This document shows, piece by piece, positions 7,386 to 13,912 of a DNA stretch of 39,824 nucleotides (positions are counted from its first letter, which is position 1; each line of letters opens with the position of its first letter). Location: positions 1 through 39,824 of the IMG/VR virus record IMGVR_UViG_3300046804_000519; one strand, written 5' to 3'. This DNA is from a virus. The notes below the pieces were generated by a model. It did no database searches, was not told the DNA's origin, and saw only the letters and a program-made list of their open reading frames with translations. The position numbers and the translations under genes are program-made.

Positions 7386-7710
7386 GTTTGAGGTCGATGT
7401 AATGGGATACCTGAGATCTCTGGGACACTTTGCTGAACGGCTAGCCAAGGCTGGCGCTAATGATGAAGGTGACATAGTTACCATCATCGCAGGTCAGACC
7501 TATATTTTGGAGTGTAAGAATCGCAAGACGCTGAGTCTTCCACAGTTCTGGGATGAAGCCCAGACTGAGGCAGCCAACTACGCGAAGGCTCGAGGGCAAG
7601 TGGTTGCACCTCCTGCCTTCGTCGTAGTGAAAAGAAGAAACGCCTCCATAGAACAGGCGTGGGTCATACAACCACTAGAAGAATGGGTGGCCAATGTCAA
7701 AACTAAATAA
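7354..7710 (+). CDS. Holliday junction resolvase-like nuclease (HJC/RecU type)
   Basis: 118 residues from ATG 7354, overlapping the helicase by 32 bases. Layout fits archaeal-type HJC and related phage resolvases: basic N-terminus (NKRKGSKFE, E13), a conserved GD pair (EGDI, D40), then ILECKNR with E53-x-K55, the PD-(D/E)XK core. It would cut branched DNA before packaging. A longer frame begins at 7282 but lies deep inside the helicase gene. Confidence 0.8.
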   Translation: MSTYNKRKGSKFEVDVMGYLRSLGHFAERLAKAGANDEGDIVTIIAGQTYILECKNRKTLSLPQFWDEAQTEAANYAKARGQVVAPPAFVVVKRRNASIEQAWVIQPLEEWVANVKTK

Positions 7711-8197
7711 TATAACTGGCAACTATTATTCGGACGAATGGTATACAGACTTAAATACAGTAAATTTGGTTATTGATTTACTTAAACCAAAAGGAGTTAT
7801 TTGTTGTCCATTTGATTCAGAAAAGTCTTTGTTTACACAAAGAGCAAAAGATATTGGTGATTGTATCTATGGTATGACAGATTGGCTTGAAAATGATTAT
7901 CAATATGATTTCTTAATGACAAATCCACCTTTTAGTATAAAGGATTATGTTATTGAAAAGGTGTTAAAAAATAAAAAACCATCAGCGCTAATTCTCCCTC
8001 TTGATTCTATCGGCGGAGTAAAAAGACATAAGTTATTTGAAGAGTATGGATATCCGACGGTGTACATACCAACTAAAAGAATAATGTACTTTGACCAAAA
8101 CTGGGAAAAGAAAAATGGTTCAAATTTTCATAGTATTATTATGTTATTGAATATAGGAAAACAAGAAATAATATGGGAACAAAGAAGGAGAAAATAA
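7694..8197 (+). CDS. Adenine-type DNA methyltransferase-like protein
   Basis: 167 residues. TNPPF at 76-80 is the catalytic motif of N6-adenine (or N4-cytosine) methyltransferases, and the opening SDEWYTDLNTVNLVIDLL resembles phage Dam-like proteins that begin with an EWYTP motif. A clear FxGxG SAM-binding motif is not seen; CCPFDSEKS may take its place. The gene is strikingly AT-rich, unlike the neighbours, suggesting recent transfer. It overlaps the resolvase end by 17 bases. Confidence 0.7.
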   Translation: MSKLNNITGNYYSDEWYTDLNTVNLVIDLLKPKGVICCPFDSEKSLFTQRAKDIGDCIYGMTDWLENDYQYDFLMTNPPFSIKDYVIEKVLKNKKPSALILPLDSIGGVKRHKLFEEYGYPTVYIPTKRIMYFDQNWEKKNGSNFHSIIMLLNIGKQEIIWEQRRRK

Positions 8198-8302
8198 ATG
8201 CCGATACCCAACGGAGAAATATCAACCAGCGAAATCTGGATACAGAAACCAGAAGAACCAAAAGAAGAAAAGACTGACAAGAAAAAAGAAGAAGAGAAAT
8301 GA
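8198..8302 (+). CDS. Small acidic/lysine-rich peptide
   Basis: 34 residues, starting just after the previous stop (TAAATG) with AAGGAG nine bases upstream. Begins MPIPNGEISTSEIWIQKPEEP and ends in a run of Lys and Glu. Not recognised. Its stop overlaps the next start as ATGA, which supports translation. Confidence 0.5.
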   Translation: MPIPNGEISTSEIWIQKPEEPKEEKTDKKKEEEK

Positions 8303-8475
8303 TTTGCGAAAGCTGCATCTGGGCAGGACATAAGAACTCGCTAGGCCATATCAACTTGGCCACTGAGTTGCACGAGAACTGCAAAGGAGACTGCGCTTGT
8401 CAACACAAGACTGGACCAGGGTGGTACGTAAAGCGGGGAGAAAAGCCCAGTCCGATGCAGCAGCAGTCCCCATAG
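8299..8475 (+). CDS. Small Cys/His-rich protein
   Basis: 58 residues from ATG 8299 (ATGA overlap). Starts MICESCIWAGHKN and continues with H-x2-C, then CACQH, giving a C-x2-C ... C ... C-x-C-x-H zinc-binding pattern in the first 40 residues. The last 25 residues overlap the primase zinc-finger gene. No function can be assigned; small zinc proteins are numerous in this genome. Confidence 0.55.
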   Translation: MICESCIWAGHKNSLGHINLATELHENCKGDCACQHKTGPGWYVKRGEKPSPMQQQSP

Positions 8476-8774
8476 GTTTGATCGTCTCTCACTACGGAGG
8501 CGAGGTCAAGGAGGGAAAGAGCGCATCGGTGCGATGTTGTATGCACGATGACAGCAGGCGTAGCGCAGTTATCAATACCTACGACAACTTATATTTCTGT
8601 CACACCTGTGGCAAGGGTGGCTCATCGGTAGATGTAGTAATGGTCAAGGAAGGATTAGGTTTCAAAGATGCTCTCAAGTTTGCAGTCTCAATCGCTGAAA
8701 GAGGTGGCACAACGATACGCCGAGGCAATAAGTCCCGAGGCTCTGGCCTACCTCGAAGGACGTGGAATATCTGA
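8397..8774 (+). CDS. Primase CHC2-type zinc-finger protein
   Basis: 125 residues from TTG 8397. Residues 45-75 hold C47-x2-H50 and C68-x2-C71 (CCMHDD ... YFCHTCGKGG), the zinc-binding element of DnaG-type primases that reads the template. Then VDVVMVKEGLGFKDALKFA matches the helical end of the CHC2 domain. The catalytic TOPRIM part is encoded by the next gene in another frame, overlapping by 107 bases, so the primase is split into two polypeptides. Confidence 0.8.
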   Translation: MSTQDWTRVVRKAGRKAQSDAAAVPIGLIVSHYGGEVKEGKSASVRCCMHDDSRRSAVINTYDNLYFCHTCGKGGSSVDVVMVKEGLGFKDALKFAVSIAERGGTTIRRGNKSRGSGLPRRTWNI

Positions 8775-9309
8775 ATTAGCAGCAGCGAAGTACCGTCTTG
8801 GTACCATCACTGATCCCATTGAAGGGCATCAGGATTATGCTGGCTGGATTTCTATTCCATACTTCACAGCTTTGGATCTTTGTGTAGGTTTCAAGTTTCG
8901 CAGACTTGATGAAGGTAAGCCCAAGTATGGCTCACCGGTGGGACAGAAGACTCACTTGTTCAATGTCTCATCTATTGTAGAAAGTAGCCCACGGATAGTG
9001 GTATGCGAAGGTGAGTTTGATGCCATCATCATTGATTCGCTAGGAATCCCAGCGGTGGGCGTGCCAGGAGTAGCAGCGTGGAAACCATTTTATGAGAAGT
9101 TATTTCACGGTTACGATGTGGTCTATATCGTAGGAGATAACGATGTCAAAGACGATGGCACTAATCCTGGAGCTGAGTTCTCTAGGCGTGTCGCTTCTGA
9201 ACTAACAAACGGACAAATAGTATCATTGCCCGCAGGTATGGACATAACAGACTTCTACCTTACTTTCGGGGCAGAGCAAACAGCCAACCTAGTAGGAGGA
9301 GTAGCGTGA
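8668..9309 (+). CDS. Primase TOPRIM-domain protein
   Basis: 213 residues. After an N-terminal helix region (LAYLEGRGISELAAAKYRLG), typical of phage and DnaG primases, comes a TOPRIM fold: VCEGEFDAI (112-120, catalytic Glu), GVPGV (131-135) and VGDND (155-159, metal-binding Asp pair). It would synthesise primers together with the zinc-finger partner upstream. Start at ATG 8668 lies inside the partner gene; a downstream start would also keep the domain intact. Confidence 0.83.
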   Translation: MLSSLQSQSLKEVAQRYAEAISPEALAYLEGRGISELAAAKYRLGTITDPIEGHQDYAGWISIPYFTALDLCVGFKFRRLDEGKPKYGSPVGQKTHLFNVSSIVESSPRIVVCEGEFDAIIIDSLGIPAVGVPGVAAWKPFYEKLFHGYDVVYIVGDNDVKDDGTNPGAEFSRRVASELTNGQIVSLPAGMDITDFYLTFGAEQTANLVGGVA

Positions 9310-9722
9310 GTGAGCAAGAAAAAGGACTTGGAAGAGGCAGCAAGATTATTGATGGATATGGGGATGATAGTAGTCTCGATAGATTACAAGGCTGGGACGA
9401 TAACCTGCAAGCCAATGCCGGTTCGAAAATAAATGACGAGTTCATCGCCGATGTATGGCGAGTACTTGACGGGGCAGGCAACCTCCTTATCCGTAAACAT
9501 AAAGACTACGGGCCGAAGAACATCGCTCACAGTCCAGGTGGAGCACTCAACGGACTGCGAGTCAGGATGCACGATAAAATTGCCAGGATTAATCATCTCG
9601 TTGATTCACGAGTTGCACCGTCCAATGAATCCCTCCGAGATTCCTTCGTAGATCTACTGAACTATTCCGCTATTGCCATACTCGTATTAGAAAACAAGTG
9701 GCCTGAGCTACCCAATGACTGA
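9306..9722 (+). CDS. DUF1599-like nucleotide-modification-associated protein
   Basis: 138 residues from GTG (GTGAGTGAG) overlapping the previous stop. The core LLIRKHKDYGPKNIAHSPGG, then GLRVRMHDKIARINHL and ESLRDSFVDLLNYSAIAI, follows the DUF1599 pattern found in phages and placed among nucleotide modification-associated domains. The all-alpha layout with acidic residues resembles the MazG/dUTPase fold. A role in the nucleotide pool or base modification is possible, not shown. Confidence 0.78.
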   Translation: MSEQEKGLGRGSKIIDGYGDDSSLDRLQGWDDNLQANAGSKINDEFIADVWRVLDGAGNLLIRKHKDYGPKNIAHSPGGALNGLRVRMHDKIARINHLVDSRVAPSNESLRDSFVDLLNYSAIAILVLENKWPELPND

Positions 9723-9846
9723 ACAAGAATTACGAGAGCAGATAGCCAAAGAGATTGAGGCTGAATTTGATGGCGACCATAGGGAAGTGTGTATTTGTTT
9801 AGCCATAACAAAATTTTCCGCTATTGCTAGAGGTAACAATGACTAA
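9715..9846 (+). CDS. Small peptide linking two operon genes
   Basis: 43 residues from ATG 9715 (AATGACTGA overlap with the previous stop) to TAA at 9844, overlapping the next gene. Sequence is helical and acidic at first (TEQELREQIAKEIEAEF) then a C-x-C hydrophobic end. It fills an otherwise empty 116-base gap, and both ends overlap neighbours, which argues for translation. Not recognised. Confidence 0.5.
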   Translation: MTEQELREQIAKEIEAEFDGDHREVCICLAITKFSAIARGNND

Positions 9847-10471
9847 CCACCTTCATCCTTCGCTTGAGGACATCGTACCTAGCGTAGTTCTCACTATCCA
9901 CAGACGCTTTCGTCAATGGGTAGAGAAGGCAGACCTGACCCAAGAGGCGTGGGCTTTTGTCCTCTCTCGCGCTGATTCTTTCAATGAGTTACTTGAAGAA
10001 CCAAGTGAGATACAGCGTAAGTGGAACGAGAAGCGTATCGCTTGGCAAATCAAGCGCACCCTTGAGCGCTACGCTCGCAAGGAGAAGGCCAATAAGTCTG
10101 GCTATCAGATCAACGATGAGGCCTACTATGACACCATCACTATCGCTCAACTCCTGCCGTTTGTTATCAAATCTTTTGTCAATGATACTGCCCTAGAGCA
10201 GAGTCAAATCCTTATCAACGATGGGCAACCACGCAAGCCCGCAGCTCCCGCCGAAGGCGGCAACCTGTTAGCGATGCTAGTAGATATCAAGAAAGCCTAT
10301 GAGAAGTTAGAGAAGGAAGATCAGGAGATTCTGCGTCTGCGCTACCACGAGAACGCAACCTTACAACATATCGCTGAGTACCTAGAGTGCGCTGTCTCAA
10401 CTGCCGATAGGAAAGTAACCAACTCTCTGCGTAAGTTGCAGAATAATATCGGGGGAGAGAGTCCCTACTAA
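9839..10471 (+). CDS. Sigma-factor-like protein (region 4 HTH)
   Basis: 210 residues from ATG 9839, chosen because AGAGGT precedes it; an upstream TTG at 9824 is less likely. Residues 150-205 (YEKLEKEDQEILRLRYHENATLQHIAEYLECAVSTADRKVTNSLRKLQ) match sigma70/ECF region 4, the -35-binding helix-turn-helix. The N-terminal half is helical with RRFRQWVEKADLTQEAW, possibly a region-2-like element. It may redirect host RNA polymerase to late promoters, alongside WhiB. It could instead be a sigma-like DNA-binding regulator without promoter melting. Confidence 0.72.
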   Translation: MTNHLHPSLEDIVPSVVLTIHRRFRQWVEKADLTQEAWAFVLSRADSFNELLEEPSEIQRKWNEKRIAWQIKRTLERYARKEKANKSGYQINDEAYYDTITIAQLLPFVIKSFVNDTALEQSQILINDGQPRKPAAPAEGGNLLAMLVDIKKAYEKLEKEDQEILRLRYHENATLQHIAEYLECAVSTADRKVTNSLRKLQNNIGGESPY

Positions 10472-10854
10472 TGAAAGAGGCTGAACTCTTCGAGTATTTG
10501 AAAGCATCTCACTTCCCTGGTCTTATCAAAAGCGAGAATAGTTACGACTCTTTTGACTGTCTTGATAGTACTAAAGGTTATTACATTGAACTCAAGTGCC
10601 GCCATACCCACTACCCAGAACTTCTCATCGAGAAGAGTAAGTATGACCGGCTCAACCTTGAGGCTACCTTCCACGCCCTTGACCCGTGGTATATCAACTC
10701 CACACCACAAGGTATCTGGGGCTTTGATCTGACCAGAGTGCCAGAGCCAGCCTGGGAAGAGCGATGGATGCCCACCACTACAGAGTTTGCTAACACTTCT
10801 AAGAAGACTAAGGTGGTTGGCTTTCTGCACACCGACTACGGTCTGGTCTTATGA
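10471..10854 (+). CDS. PD-(D/E)XK-like nuclease
   Basis: 127 residues beginning at the stop of the previous gene. YYIELKCRH gives the E40-x-K42 pair after an acidic stretch (SFDCLDSTKG), and the N-terminal helix (EAELFEYLKASHF) and following KSKYDRL complete a small restriction-endonuclease-like core. Phages carry such compact nucleases for DNA repair or host DNA degradation. No target-recognition domain is visible. Confidence 0.62.
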   Translation: MKEAELFEYLKASHFPGLIKSENSYDSFDCLDSTKGYYIELKCRHTHYPELLIEKSKYDRLNLEATFHALDPWYINSTPQGIWGFDLTRVPEPAWEERWMPTTTEFANTSKKTKVVGFLHTDYGLVL

Positions 10855-11309
10855 CTCAAGGATTTACAACAGGTATGCGTAGTTCTAACGATGATACTTG
10901 GACTACACCAAAAGATTTCTTTGACAAACTCAACGCTGAATTTGACTTTGGTTTAGATGCTGCCGCACTTCAATCATCTACTTTAGTTTCTGATAATTGG
11001 TATGGTCCAGATCATCCTCAACTTCCTCGTCGAGATGCCTTCACTCGTCTTTGGACTACTGATGCCCAAAAGAAATCTATTTGGCTCAACCCTCCATACG
11101 GCAGAACTATTGGTTTTTGGATGAGGAAGGCTAATTTGGAAGCGCGTGAGGGGGGGGTAGTTGTGTGTCTTGTTCCCTCTCGTACTGATACTGCGTGGTG
11201 GCACGACTACTGTATTCAACACGAGGTGAGATTTATTAGAGGTCGTCTCAAGTTTGGAAACCAGAAAAACTCTGCTCCCTTTCCTTCTGCTGTGGTGGTA
11301 ATGAGATGA
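10851..11309 (+). CDS. Phage N6-adenine DNA methyltransferase (Dam-like)
   Basis: 152 residues, ATGA overlap with the previous gene. Typical phage N-6-adenine methyltransferase: TWTTPKDFFDKLNAEFDFGLDAAA at 16-39 (SAM-binding side), LNPPYGR at 79-85 (catalytic NPPY), VVVCLVPSRTDTAWWHDY, and GRLKFG near the end. It modifies adenines of phage DNA, probably against host restriction. A run of eight G (11150-11157) lies within the codons for EGGV; the frame is intact at this length. Confidence 0.88.
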   Translation: MTQGFTTGMRSSNDDTWTTPKDFFDKLNAEFDFGLDAAALQSSTLVSDNWYGPDHPQLPRRDAFTRLWTTDAQKKSIWLNPPYGRTIGFWMRKANLEAREGGVVVCLVPSRTDTAWWHDYCIQHEVRFIRGRLKFGNQKNSAPFPSAVVVMR

Positions 11310-11491
11310 GATACGAATATACCTGCCCTACCTGCTACATCACCGTCTTTGTTGAGCGTTCTATCCACGCTGAGTCCTCTCCTCCACCTTGTAATGATTG
11401 CTCCAAGGATATGAGGCGGGTATGGGAGATTCCTTCTGTCTTATTCAAGGGAGATGGGTTCTACTCGGTGGACTCTAGAGATAAAAGATAG
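11306..11491 (+). CDS. FmdB-like zinc-ribbon protein
   Basis: 61 residues, ATGA overlap with the methyltransferase. C7-x2-C10 and C29-x2-C32 (YEYTCPTC ... PCNDCSKDM) followed by RRVWEIPSVLFKGDGFYSVD is the FmdB/CxxC_CxxC_SSSS regulatory-protein pattern. Role unknown beyond metal binding; such proteins are frequent in actinobacteria and their phages. It ends convergently against the leftward HNH gene, overlapping it by 31 bases. Confidence 0.8.
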   Translation: MRYEYTCPTCYITVFVERSIHAESSPPPCNDCSKDMRRVWEIPSVLFKGDGFYSVDSRDKR

Positions 11492-11850
11492 TTCATAAAG
11501 TTTTCCCATACATAAGGGTCATCTTCATATCTACCTAAAGTTGTATTACATTTCTGGCAAAGTAGTCCTCTTACCTTGCCAGTTTTATGGTCGTGGTCTA
11601 CTGCTAATCGTTTAGTTTTACCCCAAACAATTTGCTTCTCTGGTTGTTTACAGATAGCGCAAGCGTGTAATTGTTTCTCCAGCATTTGATTATATTGTTC
11701 CAAGGTTATCCCGTATTTATTCAATAACATTTTATTTTTGCCGTGATTAGTTTTCTGCCAAGTCTTGGTATATTCTCTAGCTTTTTGTGCGTTTCTTTTT
11801 CTATAACTACGCTGATATTCATTATACTTTTTACGGTCTTTATAAGGCAT
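11461..11850 (-). CDS. HNH endonuclease, endonuclease VII type
   Basis: 129 residues, leftward. Basic N-terminus (DRKKYNEYQRSYRKRN), then C64-x2-C67, VDHDHKTG (85-88 catalytic core) and GLLCQKCNTTLG (C98, C101), the recombination endonuclease VII fold. AT-rich compared with the neighbours and inserted at the convergent junction of two operons, typical of a mobile homing-type or resolvase-like gene. A TATAAT box lies only five bases before the ATG. Confidence 0.88.
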   Translation of the reverse strand: MPYKDRKKYNEYQRSYRKRNAQKAREYTKTWQKTNHGKNKMLLNKYGITLEQYNQMLEKQLHACAICKQPEKQIVWGKTKRLAVDHDHKTGKVRGLLCQKCNTTLGRYEDDPYVWENFMNYLLSLESTE

Positions 11851-11855
11851 ACCTT

Positions 11856-11861
11856 ATTATA
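11856..11861 (-). promoter_or_regulatory. Extended -10 promoter of the HNH gene, probably leaderless
   Basis: Read leftward, TGCTATAAT (extended -10) stands just before the ATG at 11850, so transcription should start at or within one or two bases of the start codon. No good -35 is visible, as expected for an extended -10. Leaderless messages are common in Actinobacteria. Confidence 0.6.
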
Positions 11862-11871
11862 GCATAAACCA

Positions 11872-11912
11872 GATAAATAAACCCCGCAGTTAGCACTCTT
11901 GGTCTGCGGGGT
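11872..11912 (-). terminator. Terminator of the leftward methyltransferase operon
   Basis: Read leftward, ACCCCGCAG (11912-11904) and CTGCGGGGT (11889-11881) form a nine-pair stem with a 14-base loop, followed by TTTATTTAT. It lies 40 bases after the end of the methyltransferase frame and isolates that operon from the HNH gene beyond it. Confidence 0.75.
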
Positions 11913-11951
11913 CTATCTATGCTGGTCGAAAGGTAGTAACTACCAGCAAAC

Positions 11952-12665
11952 TTAGTCTTGTGTAATTCCTGCTATCAACCATTCTACTACAGGCACAGCG
12001 ACAGCATTACCCATCTGCTTGTATCTGTTGGTATCGCTCTGACCTTCTGTCCAACCATCAGGGAATCCTTGTAGTCTTTCACATTCAGTAGGCGTGAGCC
12101 TGCGTACTACAGATTCCATAACAACTCCTGTTGATTGTTTTGTTCCAGCTCGTAAAGTGTGATGAGTCTCTGCTACTGAGTCATTGAACTCATCATAAGC
12201 GACTGCCATTCCTCCTCCATTCGCTCGAAGTGTAGGCGATGCCTCTTCACTTGGTTGAGCATCAAGCCCTTGTGTGTGGCTGAAAGCAATAGCGTGTCTA
12301 TCTGTTGAGGTGATAGTAAACATAGGATCTTCTTTCTCTCCAAATGATTTTCCATTAGGACCGTTATGGTCTTGTCTTCCTATGACATTACCACTTATTG
12401 GATAAGCCACCATCGGCATATTGTTTCCTCCAGTTCCCATAAAGGCAGTAAGTGTATTGATTGTCTCGCCTTGTAGTCTTACCCCATCGCTTCGATGGGG
12501 ATGAAATACAAAGAGCGTCTGATCGTTGGCAGTAGCAAGCGTCAAGCTTTTATCCTCACTCATTAGCGGTCCTTTGCCCCCCCCTGGTTTACCTTCGCGC
12601 ATACGCACGACGATGACAGTAGTGCTACGAACATCTCCATTATCAAAGCCATTGAGAGTTGGCAC
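11952..12665 (-). CDS. Cytosine-C5 DNA methyltransferase, C-terminal part (out of frame with N-terminal part)
   Basis: 237 residues in the frame open from GTG 12665. It holds the target-recognition region (residues about 1-190, with PTLNGFDNGDVR and repeated DGVRLQGETINTL/EEASPTLRANGGG units) and motifs IX (RRLTPTECERLQGFPDGW) and X (QMGNAVAVPVVEW) of C5 methyltransferases. The N-terminal catalytic part is the upstream gene. Between them is a third-frame segment from ATG 12738 (MTWFNKSRRAQSDSDYETWIE), also typical of the family, which would join this frame if the G9 tract at 12668-12676 had eight bases. So it may be a pseudogene, a sequencing error or a phase-variable second subunit. Confidence 0.75.
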   Translation of the reverse strand: MPTLNGFDNGDVRSTTVIVVRMREGKPGGGKGPLMSEDKSLTLATANDQTLFVFHPHRSDGVRLQGETINTLTAFMGTGGNNMPMVAYPISGNVIGRQDHNGPNGKSFGEKEDPMFTITSTDRHAIAFSHTQGLDAQPSEEASPTLRANGGGMAVAYDEFNDSVAETHHTLRAGTKQSTGVVMESVVRRLTPTECERLQGFPDGWTEGQSDTNRYKQMGNAVAVPVVEWLIAGITQD

Positions 12666-12667
12666 AA

Positions 12668-12676
12668 CCCCCCCCC
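12668..12676 (-). repeat. Homopolymer tract G9 at the methyltransferase frame break
   Basis: Nine G on the leftward strand. With nine, the MTWFNKSRR segment runs to an early stop; with eight it reads straight into the conserved PTLNGFDNG region. Two further eight-base G tracts lie in this same gene (12577-12584) and in the adenine methyltransferase gene (11150-11157). Confidence 0.85.
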
Positions 12677-12712
12677 TCTATCCACGTCTCATAGTCGCTA
12701 TCACTCTGCGCT

Positions 12713-13477
12713 CTACGACTCTTGTTGAACCAAGTCATTATTCTCTACCACTAAGTTGTAATGCTCATCTCCAGCAGGTCCACCTGTTCCCTTGTACCAC
12801 TTAGAACTAACTGTAGCTATTGCATCTGTGTTGGAGAGCCAGCCTGCTTTTCTAGTGCTTTCTGTAGCGCTGTCGGTAGAGTCTTGCCTCTCCTGTTGGC
12901 TCTGCGTAAGATTCCTTCGCACGCCTTGGCGCTCAAATAATACTTGGAAGATACGTTCTGGTCTTCCAGTACGGTTGCCAACGATGAAGACTCTGCGCCT
13001 GCGCTGGGGTACTCCAAAGTATTGAGCATCAAGCACACGCCATCCGAGATTATACCCGAGTTTAGCCATCTCCCCGAGTACGATTCCAAAGTCCTTCCCT
13101 CCGTTAGAGGATAACAAACCAGGGACATTTTCGAGGACGAACCACTCTGTCTGCGTTTCTTCCACAAGTCTTCTAATTTCCCAGAATAACCCGCTTCTTG
13201 CGCCAGCAAGACCAGCCCTCTTTCCAGCCACGCTGAGATCTTGGCAGGGGAATCCTCCTGTGATAATTCCGTTTCTTGGTGTGAATCCGGCATTTAATAA
13301 ATCCTTTCCTGTTATCTGTTGCACATCGCTAAATTGTTTAGCATCAGGGAAATGCTTTGCCAATATTTCATTACACTTCTTATCTATCTCAACGGTGGCT
13401 ACGACCTTCACGCCATTGCGTGTCATAGCCAGGTCAAAGCCGCCAACACCGGCGAATAGGGATACTCCCGTTAGCAC
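12713..13477 (-). CDS. Cytosine-C5 DNA methyltransferase, N-terminal catalytic part
   Basis: 254 residues from GTG 13477 (AGGAGG closely upstream). All N-terminal C5 motifs are present: I SLFAGVGGFDLA, IV GGFPCQDLSVAG with the catalytic PCQ, VI LENVPGL, VIII QRRRRVFIVG. The frame ends (QQES stop) before motifs IX and X, which lie in the next leftward gene. The following 26 bases overlap an ATG (12738) in the frame of the connecting segment, an arrangement like natural two-subunit C5 enzymes such as M.AquI. It would protect phage DNA from host restriction. Confidence 0.85.
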   Translation of the reverse strand: MLTGVSLFAGVGGFDLAMTRNGVKVVATVEIDKKCNEILAKHFPDAKQFSDVQQITGKDLLNAGFTPRNGIITGGFPCQDLSVAGKRAGLAGARSGLFWEIRRLVEETQTEWFVLENVPGLLSSNGGKDFGIVLGEMAKLGYNLGWRVLDAQYFGVPQRRRRVFIVGNRTGRPERIFQVLFERQGVRRNLTQSQQERQDSTDSATESTRKAGWLSNTDAIATVSSKWYKGTGGPAGDEHYNLVVENNDLVQQES

Positions 13478-13486
13478 TTATCCTCC

Positions 13487-13912
13487 TCAGTAGTGTCGGT
13501 GTATTTGATGATATCGCAGAGCTTTGCAAGGTGATCCATAGCGATGGTCAATGTAACGTAAGCCTCGCAATACTTGGTATTGAACTCTGCTATCTCTCTC
13601 TCCAAGGAGTTGAGCAACTCCGTAAGCTGATGATTTTGGGTTCGTCGCGTAGTTATCAAACCTGCTCTCAAGGGTCCATAGGCGCTCAAGGCAGGTCCAT
13701 TCTCTACCTTTCCATCCCCAACCAGCCGCAGCGTACTCTTTTGCAATCCGTCTGTTCTCACGCTTCTCCTCCATAGTTGCCTTCTGGTTGGTTATGTAGG
13801 TTGGTTTGCTCGGATCCAAGATTACTTCTCCGGTGCGATGGACGCCCAGCAGTGTTAGTGCCACCGTTAGTGCGCCCAGTAAGATCCACCCAAACTTTTT
13901 CCTCTTGCTCAT
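13487..13912 (-). CDS. Membrane-anchored lytic transglycosylase-like protein
   Basis: 141 residues from ATG 13912; upstream starts at 13951 exist, but the later ATG follows AGGAAG and gives a clean signal anchor. A membrane segment (residues about 8-24, GWILLGALTVALTLLGV) follows SKRKK. The C-terminal domain WTCLERLWTLESRFDNYATNPKSSAYGVAQ (catalytic Glu at 82) and GLRYIDHRYGSPCKA match SLT/aggregation-promoting-factor domains that cleave glycan strands. It would act outside the membrane. Unusually it lies in the leftward early block, not with lysis genes, so it may help entry, superinfection exclusion or wall remodelling. Confidence 0.8.
   Translation of the reverse strand: MSKRKKFGWILLGALTVALTLLGVHRTGEVILDPSKPTYITNQKATMEEKRENRRIAKEYAAAGWGWKGREWTCLERLWTLESRFDNYATNPKSSAYGVAQLLGERDSRVQYQVLRGLRYIDHRYGSPCKALRYHQIHRHY

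Noticed and set aside
9824-9838. Longer TTG start for the sigma-like protein
   Set aside because: ATG 9839 has a good ribosome site (AGAGGT), and the five extra residues are not needed by the domain.
13471-13761. Leftward 96-codon frame beneath the transglycosylase gene
   Set aside because: The transglycosylase frame contains recognisable catalytic sequence through to its stop, whereas this frame has no family features and overlaps it almost entirely.
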